From: an uncultured Porphyromonadaceae bacterium
Lineage (GTDB): Bacteria > Bacteroidota > Bacteroidia > Bacteroidales > Muribaculaceae
NCBI GenBank assembly: GCA_900552325.1
Contig: URZG01000123.1
Span: 1-6,731 of the forward strand
DNA length: 6,731 nucleotides
Reading direction: 5' to 3'
The notes beneath the pieces were generated by a model that saw nothing but the letters and a program-made list of their open reading frames with translations, searched no databases and was not told where the DNA came from. A program made the position numbers and the translations under genes. Of the stretch, positions 1 through 5,388 are shown piece after piece (the stretch's first letter is position 1; each line of letters opens with the position of its first letter).

Positions 1-58
1 AAATTGTATTATCATCCAGTATTACCCCCCCATTGCCTATTCGCTGAATAGTTACAGG

Positions 59-122
59 GTGTGTCAGAATTGCTAAATCTTATTAAATTGTAGGGACGCC
101 ATTTTGGGCAATTTTGACACAC
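59..122. repeat. 15-bp imperfect inverted repeat upstream of the DUF3108 gene
   Basis: The left arm is GTGTGTCAGAATTGC (59-73) and the right arm is GCAATTTTGACACAC (108-122). The arms are complementary at 14 of 15 positions, and the odd pair is a G-U wobble in RNA. The loop is 34 nt. The GTGTGTCA ends resemble terminal inverted repeats of insertion sequences, but there is no transposase and no flanking target duplication was found. It could be a remnant or mini-element, or a hairpin upstream of the next gene. The rest of 1-162 holds a run of seven C (25-31) and no convincing TAnnTTTG promoter. Confidence 0.5.
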
Positions 123-162
123 TCGCTAAACCAATGGCATCCTGTGGGGTCTAAATCCAAAA

Positions 163-954
163 ATGAGACTCATGAAAAAAATATATGCCCTTCTACTGGC
201 AGCGCTCATTCTCGGTTCGCTGCCGGCTTTTGCCGCTTCAGGCTGGACCGTACCTGCCGAGAACATCACCTACGACATAATGTACAAGTGGGGGCTGGTC
301 AACAAAAAGGCCGGCGAAGTGAGCATACGCACTACGCCTGATGCCGGAAACGGAGAGTTCAGTGCCTTCCTCACAGGGCGCACCGCAAAGTGGGCCGACA
401 AATTCTTCATGGTCCGCGACACCCTCAAAGGAAAGATCGCACACGGCACTTTTTTACCATCATATTACGAGAAAATAGCCTCCGAAGGAGGGGACTACGA
501 GCATAACATACTGCGCTACACACGTTCTGGCAACAGTACCACGGCTGACGTGACCGTCGCTAAAAAGCGCAAGAAAGACAAGGAGACGAGCCATGAGAAA
601 AAAACTCTCTCGGCCACCGGAGTAACCATCGACATGCTGTCGTCGTTCTACTACATGCGCAAACTCGACTATGCGCGTATGCGAAAAGGAGATACCACCG
701 CAGTCAACGTTTTTTCGGGAAAGCAGAAGGAGATCCTTAAAATCCACTACGAGGGGATAGAAGAGATCGAGCTCAACGGCAAAAAATACAAATGTTTCCA
801 CATCACCTTCACCTTCACATCCAAAAACGGCAAAAAGACCTCCGACAACATGGATGCCTGGATCTCAATGACTCCAGGTAAAATTCCCCTGATGCTCGAA
901 GGCAAACTTCCCGTAGGCAAAGTACGCGCCCTCTATTCGGGCACTATACACTGA
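163..954 (+). CDS. Secreted DUF3108 domain protein
   Basis: The product has 263 residues. An N-terminal signal peptide (basic MRLMKK, then the hydrophobic stretch YALLLAALILGSL, then PAFA-A) predicts export to the periplasm or outer envelope, with cleavage near residue 24-25. The mature part matches the DUF3108 family as found in Bacteroidales: an early ITYDIMYKWGLVNKKAGEVSI segment (about 35-55), ADKFFMVRDTL (78-88), LPSYYEKIASEGG (98-110), a central SSFYYMRKLDY (160-170), and an ending with IPLMLEGKLPVGKVRALYSG (241-260). The function of the family is not established; a role in envelope or polysaccharide biology is often supposed. A lysine-rich stretch (AKKRKKDKETSHEKK, 133-147) lies between the two halves and looks like an exposed loop. 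The ATG at 172 (MKKIYALLL) is an equally good start, and no Shine-Dalgarno favours either. No clear terminator follows, so some read-through into the next region is possible. Confidence 0.85.
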   Translation: MRLMKKIYALLLAALILGSLPAFAASGWTVPAENITYDIMYKWGLVNKKAGEVSIRTTPDAGNGEFSAFLTGRTAKWADKFFMVRDTLKGKIAHGTFLPSYYEKIASEGGDYEHNILRYTRSGNSTTADVTVAKKRKKDKETSHEKKTLSATGVTIDMLSSFYYMRKLDYARMRKGDTTAVNVFSGKQKEILKIHYEGIEEIELNGKKYKCFHITFTFTSKNGKKTSDNMDAWISMTPGKIPLMLEGKLPVGKVRALYSGTIH

Positions 955-985
955 TCGGGACAGTCCGGCGATACTTCCGCTCCAA

Positions 986-1009
986 AAATTAATTAAGTTT
1001 AATTAATTT
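986..1009. repeat. 24-bp AT-only palindrome overlapping a -33 element
   Basis: The arms AAATTAATTAA (986-996) and TTAATTAATTT (999-1009) are perfect reverse complements separated by GT. The right arm runs into the TTTG (1007-1010) that acts as the -33 element of the promoter for the following gene. It could be an operator for a dimeric regulator or a weak A/T hairpin at the end of the DUF3108 transcript. Having no G or C in the stem argues against a strong terminator. Confidence 0.5.
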
Positions 1010-1037
1010 GAAGACATAATAATTTGCAGTAATTTTG
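1007..1037 (+). promoter_or_regulatory. Bacteroidota-type promoter for the repeat-protein pseudogene
   Basis: TTTG (1007-1010), 19 nt, then TAATTTTG (1030-1037) fits the Bacteroidota consensus TTTG-N19-21-TAnnTTTG. Transcription would start near 1044 and give an untranslated leader of about 140 nt. That leader (1045-1183) is AT-rich; I see no riboswitch-like or terminator structure in it and no Shine-Dalgarno before the ATG at 1184. Confidence 0.65.
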
Positions 1038-1183
1038 CACTGACAAAAAAAAATAAACGTCTGATTATTTGATGATTGTATGATTTAGAATTATGTTTTA
1101 CAGTATATTTTTAACCTCAGCCATCACATAACCTCGCTTACTTACATTATCTTAACTTTCAATTAATACCTTAATTATTTACG

Positions 1184-2271
1184 ATGAAAAAGCTTCTACT
1201 TACGGTGGTGGCTGCCTTCGCGGCATTAGCTACCTCCTGGGCTGCCAACCCTACCCTTTATCTGCGAGGGATATTACAGGAACAAACTGGCCCGCAACAT
1301 CGGCCTATAAATTCACTGAAGACAACGGGGTCTATACCCTGAGTATCTCCAAACTTTCAGGTGCTTTCAAGATCGCCGACGCCAACTGGACGAACGCCTA
1401 CACCTATTCCACCAACCTCACAGATATGGTTCTGGGGCAGGAATACTCCGTGGTCTCAAACTACACGAGCAACATGAAGATGGCCGAAGCCGCATCGGAT
1501 GTGACCATCACGTTCAACCTCAACACCATGAAGATGAAGGTTGAAGGCAATACGGCCTCGACGGAGATCACATACGCGCTCCACGGACAGCTCACCGGAG
1601 CCAACTGGGCCACCACGGTGATGACCAAAGATCCGTCAGCGACTCCCGAAACCTGGACATACACCTGCACACCGGCAGTACCCGTAGGCCAGACTCTGGT
1701 CACACGCCAGGAAGACGGCAACATGAGCCTGGCCAAAGCCGCCAAGAACGTGACCGTGACCCTCGACACCAACACCTCCAAGATCAAGATCGAAGGCGAG
1801 GAGGACGTCGAGATTGTAACTTACGTTATCAACAGCTCGCTCACCGAAGAGACATGGAGCATCGCCGACATGACCGAAGGCGCCGACGGCGAATGGACTT
1901 ACACCGTGACTCCCGTCATCGCCGAAGGCGAGATGCTCGTGCAGAAGATGGTCAACGGCACCGCCAAAGAATACTACAAGGCCGCCGCAACCGACCTTCT
2001 TTAAGCAGGTAAGTCCGTGACACTCTCCACCTCCGGCACCGCCAACCTCAAGTACAAACTCAGCCTTGAGACAGAATACACCTTCACTTTCGCTCCCGAA
2101 ACCGGCTAACTGTCGGTAAGCGAAGGTCTCTCGGCTATCGCAAATGTAAATGCCGACGCTGCCAAGGCTCCCGTGTACTACAATCTCCAGGGTGTACGCG
2201 TCGAAACTCCCGCAGCCGGTCTCTACATCGTGGTCCGCGGCGACAAAGTTGCCAAGGAATATGTGAAATAA
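1184..2271 (+). pseudogene. Disrupted secreted repeat protein with Bacteroidales C-terminal sorting-like tail
   Basis: Translation from 1184 gives a typical signal peptide (MKKLLLTVVAAFAALATSWA) and then NPTLYLRG, but ends at a TGA at 1340-1342. Adding one G to the GGG at 1268-1270 restores a continuous frame (GDITGTNWPATSAYKF...) that runs to 2271. That frame still contains two TAA codons, at 2002-2004 and 2107-2109, followed by clear coding sequence. The restored protein would be about 362 residues. It has three related modules of about 80-105 residues: 1246-1548, 1561-1797 and 1810-2106. The first two end in near-identical strands (KMKVEG, KIKIEG), and each has a W or VY-centred strand pattern like the tandem beta-sandwich carbohydrate-binding modules of SusE/SusF-like proteins (resemblance only). 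The tail APVYYNLQGVRVETPAAG then LYI ends in KEYVK, the type A sorting-like tail common in this order. As it stands, only a 52-residue peptide would be made from the proper start. Codon and base use stay coding-like throughout, so inactivation looks recent. The ligand is unknown. Confidence 0.8.
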
Positions 2272-2290
2272 CCATCAGCTTCCATACATG

Positions 2291-2327
2291 AAAAATCAGC
2301 CGGCCCAGACGGACCGGCTGATTTTTT
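2291..2327. terminator. Bidirectional intrinsic terminator
   Basis: A perfect 13-bp stem joins AAAAATCAGCCGG (2291-2303) to CCGGCTGATTTTT (2314-2326), with a 10-nt loop (2304-2313) that may add two C-G pairs. A-runs and T-runs flank the GC core, so it works on both strands. It ends the pseudogene transcript from the left and the ugd-sdaA transcript from the right, 18 nt past the sdaA stop. Confidence 0.9.
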
Positions 2328-2344
2328 GTAGCATTAATAAAGAG

Positions 2345-3541
2345 TCATTTGATAACGGCAAGGCCCCCCTGAGAGGTTTCCTTATATAGAGAGGGGATAT
2401 CGTGACCGGTCTGCTTCATCACCTCCACGATGCGGTCGAAATCTACGGAGTGACGTCCGTCGGAAAACGCGGCATAAAGATTGGCGTCGAGGGCACGGGC
2501 CGCCGCATAGGCATTGCGCTCGATGCATGGAATCTGCACCAGACCGCAGACCGGGTCGCATGTCAGCCCGAGGTGGTGCTCCAGCCCCATCTCTGCCGAA
2601 TATTCGATCTGCGCCGGAGTGCCGCCGAAAAGTTGCGACGCCGCCGCCGCTGCCATGGCGCAGGCCACGCCTACCTCGCCCTGGCATCCCACTTCGGCAC
2701 CCGACACCGAGGCATTGTATTTCACCACGTTACCGAAAAGTCCTGCTGTGGCAAGAGCGCGGAGAATACGTTTTTCGGAGAATCCCTTGGATGTATGGAG
2801 ATGATAGAGTACAGCCGGAACTATGCCGCAGGAACCGCAGGTGGGCGCGGTGACGATCTCGCCGCCGGAGGCGTTCTCCTCGCTGACGGCAAGGGCGTAG
2901 GCATACACCAGCCCGCGCGATTTGAGCGACTGGCTGTAACCGGCAGCGTGCACATAGTAGCTTACCGCCTTGCGACGCACGCCGAGACCTCCGGGCAGCA
3001 CCCCCTCAGCCTCGATGCCGCGTTCCACCGCCGCTTTCATCACACTCCATACCTCGGCGAGATAATCCCAGATTTCAGGGCCTTCCGTCTCCTCCACATA
3101 CTCCCAGTAGGTCTTGCCGGTACGCTCGCACCACTTCTGTATATCCTTGATCTTGTTCATGGAGTAGATGGACTTCGCGGGAGTACGCGGCTCCCCGTCA
3201 AGCACGATGTCGCCGCCGCCGATCGAATAATAAGTGCGCTCGAGCGGTTCCCTGCCACCCTCGAAAACCGCCTTGAAGGTCATGGCATTGGTGTGGAAAG
3301 GGAGAACGGTCTCGGGCTTCCACTCTATCTCAGTAGGGAAAAGCGGCTGAAGCTCGTCGAGGATAGCCTTGTCGGTAAGGTGTCCTTTGCCTGTGGCGGC
3401 AAGGGAACCGAACAGGGTAACGGTGCACGACGAGGCCCCTCCGGCTTCGCGGGCGAAAGCTTTAGCGGCCTTGCGCGGCCCCATAGTGTGCGAAGATGAC
3501 GGGCCCTGCCCTATCTTGTATAATTGTCGTATAGATTCCAT
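2345..3541 (-). CDS. sdaA: L-serine ammonia-lyase (L-serine dehydratase), iron-sulfur type, single chain
   Basis: The enzyme converts L-serine to pyruvate and ammonia in the cytoplasm using an oxygen-sensitive [4Fe-4S] cluster rather than pyridoxal phosphate. The 398-residue protein carries both halves of the family in one chain. The N-terminal part has the signature GPSSSHTMGP (13-22) and YYSIGGGDI (104-112). The C-terminal part has TAPTCGSCGIVPA (231-243), GCQGEVG (285-291) and LTCDPVCGLVQIPCIERNAY (326-345). The likely cluster cysteines are C286, C328 and C339; their spacing of 42 and 11 residues equals that of the three ligands known in E. coli SdaA (343, 385, 396). It is shorter than E. 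coli SdaA (454) but complete, starting directly before the GPSSSHT motif. It lies 13 nt after ugd on the same strand and ends at the shared terminator, so it is probably transcribed with ugd. The symbol sdaA is by family; sdaB would be equally valid. Confidence 0.95.
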   Translation of the reverse strand: MESIRQLYKIGQGPSSSHTMGPRKAAKAFAREAGGASSCTVTLFGSLAATGKGHLTDKAILDELQPLFPTEIEWKPETVLPFHTNAMTFKAVFEGGREPLERTYYSIGGGDIVLDGEPRTPAKSIYSMNKIKDIQKWCERTGKTYWEYVEETEGPEIWDYLAEVWSVMKAAVERGIEAEGVLPGGLGVRRKAVSYYVHAAGYSQSLKSRGLVYAYALAVSEENASGGEIVTAPTCGSCGIVPAVLYHLHTSKGFSEKRILRALATAGLFGNVVKYNASVSGAEVGCQGEVGVACAMAAAAASQLFGGTPAQIEYSAEMGLEHHLGLTCDPVCGLVQIPCIERNAYAAARALDANLYAAFSDGRHSVDFDRIVEVMKQTGHDIPSLYKETSQGGLAVIK

Positions 3542-3554
3542 AAATTCAATTAAG

Positions 3555-4874
3555 TCAGCGGCCTATGCAATGGTAAATGATGCCCTGGGCCGCCAGATCG
3601 TCGGCATCGTAGATATTGCGCCCGTCGATTACAAGAGGCAAGCGCATAGATCGCGTGACCACGCCCCACGACGGAAGACGGAACTGTTTCCATTCCGTCA
3701 TCAGAAGAAGCGCGTCCGCGTCAAGTACAGCGTCGTACATGTCGGTGGCATATTCCACCTTGTCGCCAAGACGCCGGCGGCACTCGGCCATCGCCACGGG
3801 GTCGAAAACTTTTACGACGCACCCCGCCTCGAGCAGACGGCCGATAGTCACCAGCGAGGCAGCCTCGCGCATGTCGTCGGTCTCCGGCTTGAAGGAAAGT
3901 CCCCACACGGCGATACGCTTGCCGCGCAGTTTCTCTTCGCCGCCGCACTCCCGGGCAAGTTTGTGGTACACCACCGACTTCTGGCGCTCGTTGACCTCTT
4001 CCACCGCTTCAAGAACCCGCATGGCATAGCCGTGCGAACGGGCGGTGCTTATAAGGGCCTTTACATCCTTCGGGAAACATGAGCCGCCGTAACCGCAGCC
4101 GGGATAGAGGAATTTGGAACCGATTCGCGAATCAGCGCCGATCCCTTTGCGCACCATGTTGACGTCGGCCCCCACCAGCTCGCACAGATTGGCGATATCG
4201 TTCATGAAGGATATACGGGTGGCCAGCATGGAGTTGGCGGCATATTTGATCATTTCGGCCGAAGGTATGTCGGTGAAAATCACACGGAAATTATTCAGCA
4301 GGAAAGGACGGTACAGACGGCTCATAGTCTTGCGCGCCTGCTCGGTCTCCACGCCCACCACAACCCTGTCGGGGCTCATGAAATCCTTGATGGCCGCCCC
4401 CTCTTTGAGGAACTCGGGGTTGGAGGCCACGTCGAACGGCACATCAGCGCCACGGGCGGCAAGCTCGGCCATGACAGCCTCACGCACCTTCTCCGATGTA
4501 CCCACCGGCACGGTGGATTTGGTGACAAGAAGAGTGTAGCGACGCACCGAACGTCCGAACTCCCGGGCGACTTCAAGCACATACCGGAGGTCGGCCGAGC
4601 CGTCCTCGTCGGGAGGAGTGCCTACGGCGATAAACACCACCTCCACACTGTCAATAACTTCGGTGAGCGAGGTGGCGAACGAGAGCCTTCCCTCCCGGCA
4701 GTTGCGCCTTACAATCTCGTCGAGTCCCGGTTCATAGATCGGTACTTGGCCGCTACGCAGACGCTCGATCTTTTCATTATCTATGTCGACGCAGGTAACA
4801 TTTACGCCCATCTCGGCAAAGCAGGCTCCTGAAACAAGACCTACATATCCCGTACCCACTACTGCTATATTCAT
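3555..4874 (-). CDS. ugd: UDP-glucose 6-dehydrogenase
   Basis: The enzyme oxidises UDP-glucose to UDP-glucuronate with two NAD+, supplying a precursor for capsule, exopolysaccharide or LPS sugars. The 439-residue product has the NAD-binding Rossmann motif GTGYVGLVSG (7-16), VGTPPDEDG (84-92), TKSTVPVGT (118-126), NPEFLKEG (152-159), the substrate-site lysine in EMIKYAANS (K210), the catalytic cysteine C266 in GYGGSCFPKD (261-270), and the C-terminal UDP-binding domain with WGLSFKPETDDMREA (324-338). All key residues are present and the length is normal. The ATG at 4874 is preferred because the Rossmann strand MNIAVVGTGYVG starts there; a TTG 10 codons upstream would overlap the predicted promoter. 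It heads the operon with sdaA. Related nucleotide-sugar dehydrogenases (UDP-ManNAc dehydrogenase) are less likely given the overall motif pattern. Confidence 0.95.
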   Translation of the reverse strand: MNIAVVGTGYVGLVSGACFAEMGVNVTCVDIDNEKIERLRSGQVPIYEPGLDEIVRRNCREGRLSFATSLTEVIDSVEVVFIAVGTPPDEDGSADLRYVLEVAREFGRSVRRYTLLVTKSTVPVGTSEKVREAVMAELAARGADVPFDVASNPEFLKEGAAIKDFMSPDRVVVGVETEQARKTMSRLYRPFLLNNFRVIFTDIPSAEMIKYAANSMLATRISFMNDIANLCELVGADVNMVRKGIGADSRIGSKFLYPGCGYGGSCFPKDVKALISTARSHGYAMRVLEAVEEVNERQKSVVYHKLARECGGEEKLRGKRIAVWGLSFKPETDDMREAASLVTIGRLLEAGCVVKVFDPVAMAECRRRLGDKVEYATDMYDAVLDADALLLMTEWKQFRLPSWGVVTRSMRLPLVIDGRNIYDADDLAAQGIIYHCIGR

Positions 4875-4901
4875 AACTATCTGTAAAGTAATTTGACAAG
4901 G

Positions 4902-4933
4902 CAAATTTACCTATAAACGGCCATTTTACCAAA
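4902..4933 (-). promoter_or_regulatory. Bacteroidota-type promoter for ugd-sdaA
   Basis: On the minus strand TTTG (4933-4930), 20 nt, then TAAATTTG (4909-4902) matches the Bacteroidota consensus exactly. The start of transcription would be near 4895, giving a leader of about 20 nt before the ATG at 4874. No Shine-Dalgarno is present, as is usual in this phylum. Confidence 0.75.
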
Positions 4934-4968
4934 TCCTTGTATGAGACCGAAACTTTTTGGCATTTAAA

Positions 4969-5000
4969 TTTGTTTGAAAAAAAGTAAATGTGTAACTTTG
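4969..5000 (+). promoter_or_regulatory. Bacteroidota-type promoter for rho
   Basis: TTTG (4969-4972), 20 nt, then TAACTTTG (4993-5000) matches the consensus exactly. Transcription would start near 5007. No other strict TAnnTTTG occurs before the rho ATG at 5389, so this is the likely rho promoter, with a leader of about 380 nt. It stands back to back with the ugd promoter; 35 bp separate their -33 elements. Confidence 0.7.
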
Positions 5001-5019
5001 TGCCATCAAAAAGGAAGAA

Positions 5020-5060
5020 ACATCTCGGTTTCTGAGATGTCAGGAGGCGGCTTCGCCGCC
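5020..5060 (+). promoter_or_regulatory. Two adjacent hairpins at the start of the rho leader
   Basis: Hairpin 1 pairs ACATCTC (5020-5026) with GAGATGT (5034-5040) over a 7-nt loop. Hairpin 2 pairs GGCGGC (5046-5051) with GCCGCC (5055-5060) over TTC. Neither is followed by a T-run, so they are not intrinsic terminators. They could stabilise the 5' end of the leader or gate access to the C-rich stretch that follows. Confidence 0.5.
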
Positions 5061-5141
5061 ACTATCGGCGATATGCCCTCCGCTATTCCGACGGTACACA
5101 TCCGTTCCTCAGGCACATCACATTTCCCCGTCCATCACTGA
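5037..5141 (+). CDS. Possible 34-codon leader peptide upstream of rho
   Basis: An ATG at 5037, about 30 nt from the predicted transcript start, opens a 34-residue frame (MSGGGFAATIGDMPSAIPTV..., ending in FPVHH) that stops at TGA 5139-5141. A second ATG in the same frame lies at 5073. The stop falls inside the C-rich, G-poor part of the leader, so translation could affect Rho access. The first ATG is within the 3' arm of hairpin 1. There is no ribosome-binding evidence and no recognised homology. E. coli rho also has a short leader ORF (rhoL, about 33 codons), which is a parallel in position only. It may be chance. Confidence 0.25.
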   Translation: MSGGGFAATIGDMPSAIPTVHIRSSGTSHFPVHH

Positions 5142-5200
5142 CACCCCTCCATCAAAGACCACGGTTTGTCTCTCCACGACACCACGCTCTTTCCAAAACG
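5101..5200 (+). promoter_or_regulatory. C-rich, G-poor rut-like region in the rho leader
   Basis: By hand count these 100 nt hold 42 C and 12 G on the transcribed strand; the first 60 nt hold 27 C and 6 G, with a CACCCCTCC-type core at 5142-5150. Unstructured C-rich, G-poor RNA is what Rho binds (rut sites). Its place in the untranslated leader of rho suggests autoregulation by Rho-dependent termination, as known for E. coli rho. Downstream, 5201-5388 has no recognisable gene or strong hairpin. Confidence 0.5.
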
Positions 5201-5388
5201 CGTTATGCCCAGTGATGATGTCTGACCGGACCGACGCCATATTAATCCCGTGTAATAACTTTTCCACAACAGTTTTATATCCGTAGCCATTGTGCACGGA
5301 ATCATATACGCGTGCCGGATCACCTTATCCATAACGGTACTTTAACGTGATTGCGGCCTTTTCCAGATGAATAACCTCCAGCTACTAT

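Noticed and set aside
1258..1275. Programmed ribosomal frameshift at the GGG in the repeat-protein gene
   Set aside because: There is no slippery heptamer, no stimulating structure or internal Shine-Dalgarno, and two further in-frame stops make a functional recoding explanation unlikely.
2402..3499. Long plus-strand open frame opposite the serine dehydratase gene
   Set aside because: It is the antisense shadow of a GC-rich real gene whose minus-strand product carries all family motifs; the antisense product has no domain character.
5135..5332. A 65-codon open frame on the minus strand inside the rho leader region
   Set aside because: It has no promoter match, no recognised similarity and an unremarkable composition, and it lies antisense to the probable rho leader. 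It is most likely chance.
5042..5379. AGGAGG (5042-5047) in the leader and CCTCC (5375-5379) before the rho ATG, suggesting long-range pairing
   Set aside because: Only five base pairs can form, the first site is partly inside the GGCGGC hairpin, and the separation is over 300 nt. It is too weak to claim a switch.
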